A stretch of DNA of 64,000 nucleotides from DATJGS01 sp035494735 (GTDB lineage: Bacteria; Eisenbacteria; RBG-16-71-46): positions 62,001-126,000 of the forward strand of contig DATJGS010000010.1 in assembly GCA_035494735.1 (NCBI GenBank), in the 5' to 3' direction. The translations under genes and the position numbers were made by a program. Each line of letters opens with the position of its first letter. The stretch's first letter is position 1. The notes under the pieces were generated by a model that saw nothing but the letters and a program-made list of their open reading frames with translations, was not told the DNA's origin and did not search any database. This document shows positions 54,798 through 63,829 of the stretch, piece by piece.

Positions 54798-55919
54798 CTA
54801 CGGCGACTTGACGAGAGGTACGAAGTCGACGAGGCGACCTTGCGCGTCGGCAGCCGTTACCGCGTATTCGCCAACCTTCAGTGCCAGCGCGCCGCTGGGG
54901 TTGCTAAACCAAACGCTGTCGCCGTTCGATGTCCTGATGGCGAGATGCGCACGCTGGCTGACTATGACGCGCCCAACATAGAACTGAACTGTCCGCTGCG
55001 GTCTCACTCCGGGCGTCAGTGAGAGGAGCTCGCCATTGGCGGGACCAATGCGAGCGATCATTCTCGCGTTGTCGCTCGCCGTGCTGGCGCCTGGGTACTC
55101 GTAGTCGATGTAGCCGTTCATCGCATTCGTCACCTTCAAGACTTGCGGCACGCGATCCGATACATCGAGCGTCTTTCCCGTCGTGTGCTGATACGCAAGA
55201 GCCTGAAGGGCTGCGGTCTGGAGTCGCGCCTGCAGCGGGAGCGCGAGCTGCCTCTCGTGATAGCCGTAGTAGCCCGTGCCGAGAATCACTGCGGTGCAGA
55301 GGACTCCGATTCCTCCCGCCAGAATGCCAGAGTAGCCCTGTAGCCAGGCCAGGCTCTGACGTGCGCCGAGCAAACGTGCAACTTGAGGAGCGAGGCCGGC
55401 TACGGAGAGAGCAAGGACAATGCTGGCGAGGGTGACACTACCGATCACTCGCGCAAGGTCCGACGTGACGTTCCACGGCGTCCGGGTTGCCCATACCCAC
55501 GTCGCGACCAGGAGTGCAGACAAGATTCCTGGTCCTACCAGAGCCTGCCCGGCCAGCCCTCGCCCGCTGATCTGCTCATTTCCTGCCATGACCAGCGGCC
55601 TGGTGCTGCGCTCTCTCACGACAGCCAGGATCTTGCCCAGACTCTCGTCGGATGGTTGGGAGGCCCACAGCAGTGCCGCACAATCCTTGCACCGCTCAAC
55701 ATGGGCGAGCCTCGCATCCACCCACTCTTGCTCATCTGCCTCCGACGACGTCAATCGAGCAATGTCGTCAGGATCAAGGCAGTCGGGACTTGGGCCAGGC
55801 GAATTCTCCATGCGCCGACGATCATCATCGAGTACCTGCTGCCTCGAGACGCCCAACTCTCGAGCTCGTTGTTCGGCCTCGAGCAAGAATCGCGGTAGCT
55901 TGCCTCTGTCCTCACCCAT
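54798..55919 (-). CDS. Membrane anti-sigma factor
   Basis: 373 residues. A cytoplasmic anti-sigma zinc-finger motif (HVERCKDC, with upstream His/Asp region) is at about 75-85, followed by four membrane segments (about 128-215) and a periplasmic C-terminal domain with a KVTNAMNGYIDYEYPG stretch. It sits 53 bp after the ECF sigma gene, and probably holds that sigma factor until an envelope signal is perceived. Confidence 0.82.
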   Translation of the reverse strand: MGEDRGKLPRFLLEAEQRARELGVSRQQVLDDDRRRMENSPGPSPDCLDPDDIARLTSSEADEQEWVDARLAHVERCKDCAALLWASQPSDESLGKILAVVRERSTRPLVMAGNEQISGRGLAGQALVGPGILSALLVATWVWATRTPWNVTSDLARVIGSVTLASIVLALSVAGLAPQVARLLGARQSLAWLQGYSGILAGGIGVLCTAVILGTGYYGYHERQLALPLQARLQTAALQALAYQHTTGKTLDVSDRVPQVLKVTNAMNGYIDYEYPGASTASDNARMIARIGPANGELLSLTPGVRPQRTVQFYVGRVIVSQRAHLAIRTSNGDSVWFSNPSGALALKVGEYAVTAADAQGRLVDFVPLVKSP

Positions 55920-55972
55920 GTTCCCTCCTGCACGAGAGACTCCGTTTGGGAGCTCTCTTTTACTGCCCGGAA

Positions 55973-56539
55973 CTAATGATCGCCTAATGTCCTTTCCTTC
56001 AATAGCTTGGCAATCTTCCTGCGCAGGCGATAGACCCTCACAGCTGCACTTTCGTAAGCGATGCCCAGTGCCTTTGCCAGACTCTCAAGATTGGGCCTTC
56101 TAATGAGCAGGTCCAGAAGGGCTCTCTCCTCCTCATTCAGGATACCCCGAACGTAAGCGATCGCGTCCGCATCGGTCATGGGCCCTAGCGGGCCCGTCGT
56201 GACAAGTCCACGAGTTGGCTCCTGACCTTTCGGGAGATCTTCAAGACTGACTCCTCGCCGACGAAACTCTCGAACTGCGAGATCCCTCGCAGCATTGCGC
56301 GCCATGGCAGCCGCGTAGGCCCGCATTCCATCAGGGCCCGTGAGCCTGGCAAAGGGGGAATACCGGGCCAGCCTGATGAATGTCTCCTGGGCCGCATCCT
56401 CAGCGGCCTGTGTCGCTCCATTGAGCTCTCGAAACGCAATCGCGAAGACATACGGCCACAGCCACGCGTAGAGTGCCGCCCACGCCGGTTCATCGGACGA
56501 GTCGCTGGCAAGACGCCGTAGCGCCTCCTCCGGCTCCAT
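55973..56539 (-). CDS. ECF-type RNA polymerase sigma factor
   Basis: 188 residues. Region 2 (EDAAQETFIRLARY) and region 4 (NLESLAKALGIAYESAAVRVYRLRRKI) are clear. The start ATG at 56539 overlaps the stop of the upstream hydrolase (TGATG), so they are translationally coupled. An anti-sigma factor follows. It belongs to the extracytoplasmic-function group; target genes are unknown but may include neighbouring envelope genes. Confidence 0.88.
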   Translation of the reverse strand: MEPEEALRRLASDSSDEPAWAALYAWLWPYVFAIAFRELNGATQAAEDAAQETFIRLARYSPFARLTGPDGMRAYAAAMARNAARDLAVREFRRRGVSLEDLPKGQEPTRGLVTTGPLGPMTDADAIAYVRGILNEEERALLDLLIRRPNLESLAKALGIAYESAAVRVYRLRRKIAKLLKERTLGDH

Positions 56540-57732
56540 CAGAACCCGCGCGCCTCTAGGGCACTCTCGACGGCGCAGCGAACTGCCTGCAACGGTCTGA
56601 CTCGCACCAACACACTCTCTCGACGGCTCTCTCTGATGGGTAGCCTGCGCTCCTCCATGGCTTGGGCGACGGCTCTCCACGTCAGCCTCAGAGCCACGTC
56701 GACTACCTCCTGGACTTGCTTGTCAGTCAACGATCGACCATGGGAGTGCTGCCAGCCCAACAGGTAACGACCGACATAGTCGTTCAGCGATTGGGGGGTG
56801 CATTGCCAAAGACGCCATGTGCGCGATCGAAGCGTGGACTCTACGTCCTGGAGCTCCGGCCAATTGCCCTCATCCTCCAACCTCGCGGCCCGGACGCATG
56901 TGTCCCTGAACTCAGTGTAGTCCGCTCCAGAGATCCCCCAGAGAAAGGGCAGCCAGAATCGTTCGGCGTAACCTGGACCGATAAAGGCGTCGCCGTGAGT
57001 GAACTCACCGACGCTTGCGTTGTGAATGAAAGCACCGCCGCCTGAGCTGCTCTCGCAGATGACGCAGCTGCCGTCGTCGGCAAGCGCGTGCACGCGATCG
57101 GCCGGAAGACTGAAACCGAACCAACCGGCATCTCCAAAGCCAGGCATGACCCTTGTCAGCACGCCCGTCAGACGCACGACAAGGTCCATCTTTCCCACCT
57201 CGTTTCTTACGTGGCCGACGCGCTTCGAATCAATCACTTCATTCCAAAAGTCTCGTGGCAACGGTGACCCGACGTAGACGACCCGCTCGTACCTAACATC
57301 CGGCCACTTTCGAAGGATCCTCCCCATCACGTACGTTCCTAGCGAGTGAGCGACGACATGGGGAGGCTCACCCTGACGCGCCGTTTGATCATAACGCTGC
57401 TTGATCAGCCTCAGCACGGACGCCCTGCGTTGGATCTCGAGGATGGCAAAGACGCCCGCGGTTAATGCGAGGACGAGGGCCCCAACCAGGAGCACCGGAC
57501 CCGCGTGCCCGAGTCGGTGAAGGAGAAAGAGAATCCCGACGATTGGTGCCGGCAAGAGCGGAAGCAACAAGAGCCAGGAGAGGCACGGCAACTTCGCCCA
57601 GCCCCAGTGCAGATATTGAGTGTACTTGACTCCAATGCACTCGAAATGCGGTTCGCACACATCCACGATTGGCTCAAACCAATCCCCCGTGGACTCGATG
57701 CCGTGGATTAGCAGCAGCGCACGCTTGGCCAT
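56539..57732 (-). CDS. Membrane-associated alpha/beta hydrolase (lipase-like)
   Basis: 397 residues. Starts directly with the hydrolase strand (LLLIHGIESTGDWF), then two to three membrane segments (about 53-110), and the nucleophile elbow AHSLGTYVM near residue 140. Later HGDAFIGPG may hold the catalytic His. No signal peptide. It is the first gene of a three-gene operon with an ECF sigma and anti-sigma factor. Substrate unknown; a lipid-modifying or signal-processing role is inference. Confidence 0.8.
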   Translation of the reverse strand: MAKRALLLIHGIESTGDWFEPIVDVCEPHFECIGVKYTQYLHWGWAKLPCLSWLLLLPLLPAPIVGILFLLHRLGHAGPVLLVGALVLALTAGVFAILEIQRRASVLRLIKQRYDQTARQGEPPHVVAHSLGTYVMGRILRKWPDVRYERVVYVGSPLPRDFWNEVIDSKRVGHVRNEVGKMDLVVRLTGVLTRVMPGFGDAGWFGFSLPADRVHALADDGSCVICESSSGGGAFIHNASVGEFTHGDAFIGPGYAERFWLPFLWGISGADYTEFRDTCVRAARLEDEGNWPELQDVESTLRSRTWRLWQCTPQSLNDYVGRYLLGWQHSHGRSLTDKQVQEVVDVALRLTWRAVAQAMEERRLPIRESRRESVLVRVRPLQAVRCAVESALEARGF

Positions 57733-57904
57733 GGCCTCAACCTCGGCTCGCAGTTTTTCTTGATTGTGTGAGAGGCGATCGATCTATGCCAGGCAACCGG
57801 TTTGCGTCCGCGTCGGGACCATCCGACCGCTCACGCCGTCGCGGCTCAACTCGGCGCGCGAACGGCACAAGGCGACATGCCGTACGCACTGCCCGTAGCC
57901 GCCG

Positions 57905-58720
57905 TCAGCCCACCTTGCCAGTCGCAGCGGGGGGTGGCGCCGGCAGCAGCATCTTCGAATCCAGGACCAGTGCCTCCATGTCGAATACAAGCTTCTTGTA
58001 GAGGCAGTCGCCGGCCATGTTCTTGAACTTGAACAGAGGGACTGATTGCCGCGCTTGCGCTGCAAAGTACGGCGTCATGATCGCGTATTCGTCTCCCATG
58101 AAGAGCGCGTAAGGGTTGTAGAGCGAGTGTCCTCGCACCTCTAGTGTGGTGCCAGCGCCTGACAAGGAGGCCAGCCTCTCGACAGTCTCGCGGATCTTGC
58201 TTTGGAGCGCGTCGACAGAAGTGCCCGTCTTCCTGGCCATGACTGCAACCATCTCTGAGTCGGGCTCAAGCAAGAACACCCTCGTCCTCTTGCCTGGATC
58301 GCTCAATCGCTTCCGCAGCGACTCATTGTGGACCGACACCCATGTGCGTCCATCGTTCATGAGGATGGTCAGATTGCGTGCGCTGCCAATGAGGTCGGAG
58401 TAGTCATAGTTGTCTGACTTGATGTGCGCTTCGGACAGGCCCAGCTCTTCTTCTCGATCAGAGAGATGCAGCCGGTCAAGAATGCGTCTCGTGTTCTCAT
58501 CATTCATGGTAATGAAATCGTGTCGCAGCCAGAACTCGTAGACACAGCTCCACGAGCCGCCAATAAGCAATGCCGCCGCGAGACTGTTCAGTGCTCTGTT
58601 CCAAAACGACTCTGGAGCCGGCAGCGTTGACACGAACATGCACAACAGTCCGGCAATGGCTAGGGCCGCGAGCGCGATGATGTACCGGAGGCGCCACGTT
58701 GTCTTCGCTGTCGACTGCAT
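57905..58720 (-). CDS. Membrane-anchored PLD-like protein
   Basis: 271 residues. Two N-terminal membrane helices (about 10-29 and 42-60), then a cytoplasmic domain with an ARNLTILMNDGRTWVSVHNESL and FLLEPDSEMV pattern typical of phospholipase-D-like folds lacking an obvious HKD pair. Similar proteins are often encoded near defence or stress genes. Function unknown. Stands alone with its own promoter region. Confidence 0.6.
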   Translation of the reverse strand: MQSTAKTTWRLRYIIALAALAIAGLLCMFVSTLPAPESFWNRALNSLAAALLIGGSWSCVYEFWLRHDFITMNDENTRRILDRLHLSDREEELGLSEAHIKSDNYDYSDLIGSARNLTILMNDGRTWVSVHNESLRKRLSDPGKRTRVFLLEPDSEMVAVMARKTGTSVDALQSKIRETVERLASLSGAGTTLEVRGHSLYNPYALFMGDEYAIMTPYFAAQARQSVPLFKFKNMAGDCLYKKLVFDMEALVLDSKMLLPAPPPAATGKVG

Positions 58721-58804
58721 CTCACACCTCCGTGGCTACGTTGCACATGGCGTCGGTGAGGTGCAGGCACAACGCCGACGATCTCTCGAGACGGTGTGCG
58801 CTTG

Positions 58805-59686
58805 TCACTTGGGCTTCCCGGCAAGGGCAGCGATCGCCTGCGGGCCTGCCCCCAGCACTAGGGCGAGCCCTGGGTCCTTCTGATCCTGCTTGAAGCTGAA
58901 CATGTATGTCGCGCCCAAGTAGACGAAGCCATTCCAGTCGCCCAAGAGCCCAACGTGCCCATTCGTGACGTAGTCGCTTCCGTTCTGCGCGGTGAGCGCG
59001 GCAGATCCAATGATTGAGAGTCCAAGGTACGTGTTGGGGGCCAGAGTGAAGCGGCGCCCGAGCGCCCCGTTGATCGGCAACGCGGCATAGGCGGCACCCG
59101 CCTTGTCGGTCTTCAGATTCCAAGCGACGATTGTCCCCGACGGAAACCAGATGCCCGGCCCCCAGCCGTAGGCCGTACCGAAGTCCGAGACCCCGCCAAA
59201 ACCTGTCGCCGGTGTGAGCGGCGCGTCCGCGTCAACGGTTACTTTGACGAGCGTTCCGACGCGCGCGTTGTGTATTGCGAGTGCCAGTCGGGGAATGTGG
59301 GACACCGTGAGCATGACGCAGTGCTGCGCCAGCGCGTTCCTGTAGTCCACGTCGGTGCTCGCAAGCGTGTAGACGACACTGTCGTCCACTGCGATCGTCA
59401 CGCGCTTGAACGTCGTCACGTCCTGATTGGCAACCGGTGCATTCGCGTCTGAGAAGAATCGAATCAGTATGAAGTCGCGCGAATGAAAGACGTTGGTGGC
59501 GTTTACGGACGAGGGCGCGAGAATCTCCTCCGCCTCCGTAAAGCCCTTGAACGAAAGGCCCCTCAGCGCCGCACAGCGCCTGCTGCTCGAAGTCACGGCG
59601 ACATAGCTTGAGAAGGCCGATGCCTTGCCCCCAGAGATGAGCGTCGATGCCGTCACAAGACAGGCGCACACAGCCGCGAGATGCAT
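58805..59686 (-). CDS. Secreted protein of unknown function, possibly outer-membrane
   Basis: 293 residues from ATG 59686 with AAGGAAGGGA upstream (a TTG at 59722 would add 12 residues without a better site). Signal peptide 1-24. The N-terminal half reads as a soluble beta domain; the C-terminal half (VGLLGDWNGFVYLGATYMFSFKQ) looks like barrel strands. No family recognised. Confidence 0.65.
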   Translation of the reverse strand: MHLAAVCACLVTASTLISGGKASAFSSYVAVTSSSRRCAALRGLSFKGFTEAEEILAPSSVNATNVFHSRDFILIRFFSDANAPVANQDVTTFKRVTIAVDDSVVYTLASTDVDYRNALAQHCVMLTVSHIPRLALAIHNARVGTLVKVTVDADAPLTPATGFGGVSDFGTAYGWGPGIWFPSGTIVAWNLKTDKAGAAYAALPINGALGRRFTLAPNTYLGLSIIGSAALTAQNGSDYVTNGHVGLLGDWNGFVYLGATYMFSFKQDQKDPGLALVLGAGPQAIAALAGKPK

Positions 59687-59900
59687 TCCCTTCCTTGGTC
59701 CCAGTCGCACGGTTGCCTCCAAGAGATCAGTCGTTCGGGCTGAGAAGATACCGAGGCTTCACAAAGGCGCGTTCAAAGATTAGGAACTCGACCGCATCCG
59801 CAACGGGTACCGCGAGCCAATTCGGACGACGCCGCGGCTGCGGCGTCAGTCGCCTTCTTCAAGTTCACGCTGAACAAGCCTGTGATCGTGGTGATCGTCT

Positions 59901-61016
59901 TCACGCGGACTGGGAGCTGGCAGAAGTGCGCAAGGGCGTCGTCGCGTCTGGCTGCCACTCCGGGTACCACATGCTGCAGAGGATCTGGTTGTAGGGGTCG
60001 CGCGCAATCTCGAGAAGGGTCTGACTGAGGACCCGAGGATCCATGCCGAGCTTCACAGCGGCCGCGTCGATTGTTTCGGGCGGCGCGAGCTCGATTTTCG
60101 GCCCGCCGTCCCGCGGCGCTCCAAACATCTCAGCGACTTCCATGGCTCCGCGGATCATGAACGGGAAGAGCTTCTCGGCGTCCTCGTCGAAGTACACCCA
60201 GAGCAGCGCCTGGCTCTGACAATCGACGACGTAGTCGAAGTCGAAGTTGGTCCGGATCGCCAAGTCCACGGGCTCGGTCCATGCGAGCTCACAGATCGTC
60301 GTAATCCCTTCCTCCTGGAATCGCTCAACGGTCCCGAGGCTTGTTCCCTGCAGCTTGATGAGCTCGGTGGGCTTGTCGTTCTCTTGCTCATTGAGTCCGA
60401 GCGTCTTCCCAGCGTTGCGTCGAATGATCTTGAAGAGAACTTGGGTCGGAAAGCCGCCGAGGAAGAACGCGAGTGGCGGCCCGACCGCGTTGGGGAAGCC
60501 GGCCGCAAGGAAATAGCCAAGTGGCAGAGACATGAGGATCCGGAATGAACAGCCGTAGACATCGTGGATCGTGAAATCGCGGTTCCTCAGTCGCGCCAGC
60601 TGATCCCAAACCACCCAGACATAGGCGCCAAGCATGGACGCGACGACGACCGGCGGCAGAGCCACCGCCGTCGTGACTCCCATCATCTTGGCGCGAATGG
60701 TCTCAGTGGCGGCCCACAACCCAACTCCCGAGAGAACGGCGAGGAGAAGAATCGGGAACGCGTAGTGCCTGCGCCCGTAGCGACGATTGAATCGCTTCCT
60801 GAAGTGCTGCGAATACTCCTCATCGCTCCCGAATGAGTGGCCGGGATCGAAAAGGCCGTAGTAGGTGCGCAGGACGTCCCCGGTCAGAAAATCGAGCAGC
60901 CGATCACGGCGGCAGGCCCAGCCCGTGATGATGTAAGCGATCGAAGGCGTCAGCAGGAGCAGCCAGCCCACGATTGTCACGATGAGAAGGACCGCGGGTG
61001 CCTGCGTGGGGGTCAT
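59901..61016 (-). CDS. Membrane protein with C-terminal cytoplasmic domain
   Basis: 371 residues. Membrane segments near 8-30, 88-104, 116-135 and 155-190, then a cytoplasmic region with GTSLGTVERFQEEGITTICELAWTEP, which resembles a helix-hairpin-helix type unit, and VVDCQSQALLWVYFDEDA. Such proteins occur scattered in high-GC genomes with no known role. Start ATG 61016. Its gene lies 51 bp downstream of the stop of the PT-linker protein. Confidence 0.65.
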   Translation of the reverse strand: MTPTQAPAVLLIVTIVGWLLLLTPSIAYIITGWACRRDRLLDFLTGDVLRTYYGLFDPGHSFGSDEEYSQHFRKRFNRRYGRRHYAFPILLLAVLSGVGLWAATETIRAKMMGVTTAVALPPVVVASMLGAYVWVVWDQLARLRNRDFTIHDVYGCSFRILMSLPLGYFLAAGFPNAVGPPLAFFLGGFPTQVLFKIIRRNAGKTLGLNEQENDKPTELIKLQGTSLGTVERFQEEGITTICELAWTEPVDLAIRTNFDFDYVVDCQSQALLWVYFDEDAEKLFPFMIRGAMEVAEMFGAPRDGGPKIELAPPETIDAAAVKLGMDPRVLSQTLLEIARDPYNQILCSMWYPEWQPDATTPLRTSASSQSA

Positions 61017-61067
61017 GAGACCAGGCCCGCCATCAAGGCGCGAGACTTCATCAGGCCCTCAGCCATG

Positions 61068-62270
61068 TCAGTGCGTGTCGCCGAACGCCACGTCGTCGAT
61101 TCTGAACGTGGTCGGCTTCGACCCATTCGTCGTCGCGTGAAAGACGAGCTTGACCTGTTGCCCGGCAAACGGCGTCAGGTCGATCGACTCGGGCTGAAAG
61201 TAGTTGCCTGGCGTGTTGCTCGATTGTGTTGCGGCGCGATTGTAGATCTTGAGCGGCGTGGCGAGTAGCCCCCCTGACGAATCACGGATCTCGACAGCCA
61301 ATCGATCCTTCGCCCCCGCACTCGACTTCTCCTTCGTCACGACATTGACCCAAAACGTGAGGGAGAGGTTCGAGCCAGAAGGCACGCTGAGATCTTGTTC
61401 AAGCGTCGCGTCGACGTTGTTGAACCCGCCGAGGTAAGCGTAGTTGTCGCCCTGGTGCGGATAGGAGCCCTGCATCACGACGACCGGCTGGCTTGCCGTC
61501 GTGGCCGCGGTCCACCCCGGGGCGCTGTTCGTGCTCTCAGTGGCGGACTCAAATCCCCCGTCCTCGATCTGCGCGGCGACTGGCGTGGGCGATGGCGTTG
61601 GACTGGGTGTCGGAGTGGGTGATGGTGTCGGGGTCGGCGCCGGCGAGCCCGGATTGAAGTTGAGCTCGAGCACGGGGTGCAGTTCGATGAAGTTCGAGGC
61701 ATGCCCATGCTGGCCATGCGGGAAGTCGAACATCCCGATGCCCGTCACCTCGACCGGAAGGTTGACCGGCTTAAAGCTCGCGCTGGCCGTGAAGCGTGAG
61801 TCGATTTCCTGCCTCGCGCTCTGAATGGCCGCGGCGAACGGACTGGAAGCATCCACGCAGTCGGGCGACGGGATCTCTGCAATCAGCGTGTTGCCCTGGG
61901 CGTCGCGAAGCACCAGGTGATAGTCCGAGTCCCCTGTCGTCGGGCTGTTCTCGAACTTGAACTCCACCAGCGTCGCCTGGACCGTCCACGCCGTCACTTC
62001 GGCGGGAGAGATTCGACTGTCGGCTGGGATGGTGCCCGAGCTGGGCTCGGCGAGGGCGCAAAGTGCGGCAATGGTCGTAGGTGTCGGATGCTGGATGTCG
62101 ATGGCACCTGCGCCAGCATCTGTCCCGGTCTTGACTGACCACCGCTCCTTCCCGCAGCGAGCGGCGGCGGGCGAAGCGGCGGCGCACATGACCATCACGA
62201 AGCCGATAGCCACAGCGCACTGGGCAAGCAGCGGGAATACAGCGCGTCGACGCGATCGCGTCGCACTCAT
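61068..62270 (-). CDS. Secreted protein with PT-rich linker and DUF642-like C-terminal domain
   Basis: 400 residues from ATG 62270 (GGAGG close upstream). Signal peptide about 1-38. A first domain (residues 39-206) is followed by a 26-residue Pro/Thr/Ser linker of PTPTPSP type, then a jelly-roll carbohydrate-binding-like domain (DGGFESATESTNSAPGW start, FRIDDVAFGD end) typical of DUF642/CBM-like exported proteins. It may bind glycans at the surface. It precedes the exosortase region but has no recognisable C-terminal sorting tag. Confidence 0.78.
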   Translation of the reverse strand: MSATRSRRRAVFPLLAQCAVAIGFVMVMCAAASPAAARCGKERWSVKTGTDAGAGAIDIQHPTPTTIAALCALAEPSSGTIPADSRISPAEVTAWTVQATLVEFKFENSPTTGDSDYHLVLRDAQGNTLIAEIPSPDCVDASSPFAAAIQSARQEIDSRFTASASFKPVNLPVEVTGIGMFDFPHGQHGHASNFIELHPVLELNFNPGSPAPTPTPSPTPTPSPTPSPTPVAAQIEDGGFESATESTNSAPGWTAATTASQPVVVMQGSYPHQGDNYAYLGGFNNVDATLEQDLSVPSGSNLSLTFWVNVVTKEKSSAGAKDRLAVEIRDSSGGLLATPLKIYNRAATQSSNTPGNYFQPESIDLTPFAGQQVKLVFHATTNGSKPTTFRIDDVAFGDTH

Positions 62271-62774
62271 GCGGCCTCCACTCGGGTGCCAATAGGCACT
62301 GCAAACCACTCCGAGGGGGGGCGGAATGGACAGAGTGGGCTTCCGTGCCCGGCGGCCGCCTGGGGGTTCGGAGCACAAATAGACGCCGCAATCTTCCGTG
62401 AGCGCGCAGAATCAGCTCAGCAGAGTGCGCCCGTCAATAGCTTTCTCTGAATTTCGAGAGGATCTATTGCGGCGATCCATGATGGCGGTGCGGACGGATG
62501 CCGCGCCGAGCCTCGCTCCCTCGCTCGATGCGGTTCGGCACCCGGCTAACGAGTTGCGGCCTGACGCGGCGGCACAGGAGTACGTTCGGGAGAAGTAAAC
62601 GAGCCGGCCCCACACCCGCGCGCTTGCAGTAGGCTCGTTGTCACGCGAGGGGTCCCGGGCCTCCGTCCCCTGGGCTGCAACGGACGTTCGGCGATCCTGC
62701 AACTGTGGGCGCGCCCGCTCCTCTCGCAATCGAGTCCCCGTGCGCAAGAAATGGGCTGGTCCTCCGCGCATGGC
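62271..62774. other. Gene-free interval
   Basis: About 500 bp between the PT-linker gene start and the exosortase partner gene stop. Short frames on both strands have no ribosome binding site, biased composition or family resemblance. It should hold the promoter of the PT-linker gene. No strong repeat or hairpin noticed. Confidence 0.45.
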
Positions 62775-63293
62775 CTAAGTTGGACGCTCCGATGCGCGCG
62801 GTAGGTTTGACCGCGCTTGCTTCCCGCGCTCCATTCGTCCAGAGGGACTGCGGACGGAGACACGGAGCTCGCGGCCGCCGAGAAGGGGCAGCCAGGCAAG
62901 CACTGCGGCCACCCACGGAATCGTCGCCATGATCTCGCCGACTGCGGAGACATCCCGCCCGCCCAGCGTCGCCGCGCTAGTGGCCGCCAGCGTCAATGCG
63001 ATGCTCAGCACGACGGTGAGAATCTCGACAATCACGAGCGCGCAGACGCCGATCGCGATCGCTCGCCGGCGCTCGCGCCACGAAGTGCTTTGGCTCGCAA
63101 GACACATCGCGAGAAACATCCCGATGTCGAGTGGCGCCGCGACCTCGATGTCATCGATCTCCACGCCCTGGCCGAACGCGCGGAGAATCGCTTCGGCGAT
63201 GCGCGCCAAGGCGTGCTGATAGCCAGTGGAGATCAACCAACAAGGTACGGCCAAGACGGTGGCCCACAGCGCACATCGCCAGAGCCACTTCAT
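62775..63293 (-). CDS. Small membrane protein, exosortase partner
   Basis: 172 residues from ATG 63293, whose first bases overlap the exosortase stop (ATGA). Three to four membrane segments (about 5-22, 50-66, 73-105, 118-138) and a basic C-terminal tail. Exosortase H-type systems often have an associated small membrane protein next to the sortase; I infer the same here from position and coupling, not from a motif. Confidence 0.68.
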   Translation of the reverse strand: MKWLWRCALWATVLAVPCWLISTGYQHALARIAEAILRAFGQGVEIDDIEVAAPLDIGMFLAMCLASQSTSWRERRRAIAIGVCALVIVEILTVVLSIALTLAATSAATLGGRDVSAVGEIMATIPWVAAVLAWLPLLGGRELRVSVRSPSGRMERGKQARSNLPRASERPT

Positions 63294-63829
63294 GCCCGGG
63301 CCAGAGGCGTCTTCTGGATTCGTAGCCAGAGCAGAAAGACACCGAAGACCGTCAGGAGCGTTACGGTCTGCCACAGATAGATGTGAACAAATGGGAACCA
63401 GTCAGAGTGAAAGCGGAGCACCGGGACGAGAGCAAGGATGCGCGCAAGGTTGTAGAGCCACACGACCGCTCCGCCCACGAGGATCCCGACAAGGCGCATC
63501 TTCCAAGTCGCGGGAAAAGCAAGGATCGCGACCCACAGAGTCGCGATGGGGAGCATTGGAGTGCAATCCGGCACAATCTCGATGGGCGTCCGTCCCACCC
63601 AGAGAGACCCTCCTGAAGCAGCCGAGCTCTGTCCAAGCAGCCTCGCACACACCTCAAGGTTCGCTACGGTGATCCTCACGGCGAGAGGCTCAAGGCCGCG
63701 CAGCCACCAAAGGAGTCCCACGACGATCAACCAGCCGGCCGCGAAGCGCACCGCGAGCACTCGAGCTTCCCGGTGGCCTTCCGGCTCATGCGCACGCCCG
63801 GTCGCGCGTCGAGCTCTGCCCGCGTTCAC
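63290..63829 (-). CDS. Exosortase-family transpeptidase
   Basis: 179 residues. The exosortase triad is visible: Cys89 in VPDCTPML, Arg130 in YNLARI and His149 in VHIYLW, each within membrane helices. The short length and these motifs fit the exosortase H-type branch, which cleaves C-terminal sorting tags and transfers proteins to the envelope. GTG start at 63829 is chosen because it overlaps the stop of the upstream frame (GTGA); an in-frame TTG at 63952 is less likely. Its substrate is not identified in this window. Confidence 0.82.
   Translation of the reverse strand: MNAGRARRATGRAHEPEGHREARVLAVRFAAGWLIVVGLLWWLRGLEPLAVRITVANLEVCARLLGQSSAASGGSLWVGRTPIEIVPDCTPMLPIATLWVAILAFPATWKMRLVGILVGGAVVWLYNLARILALVPVLRFHSDWFPFVHIYLWQTVTLLTVFGVFLLWLRIQKTPLARA

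Noticed and set aside
61068..62270. The PT-linker protein as the exosortase substrate
   Set aside because: It ends in a domain (VAFGDTH) without a hydrophobic helix and basic tail.
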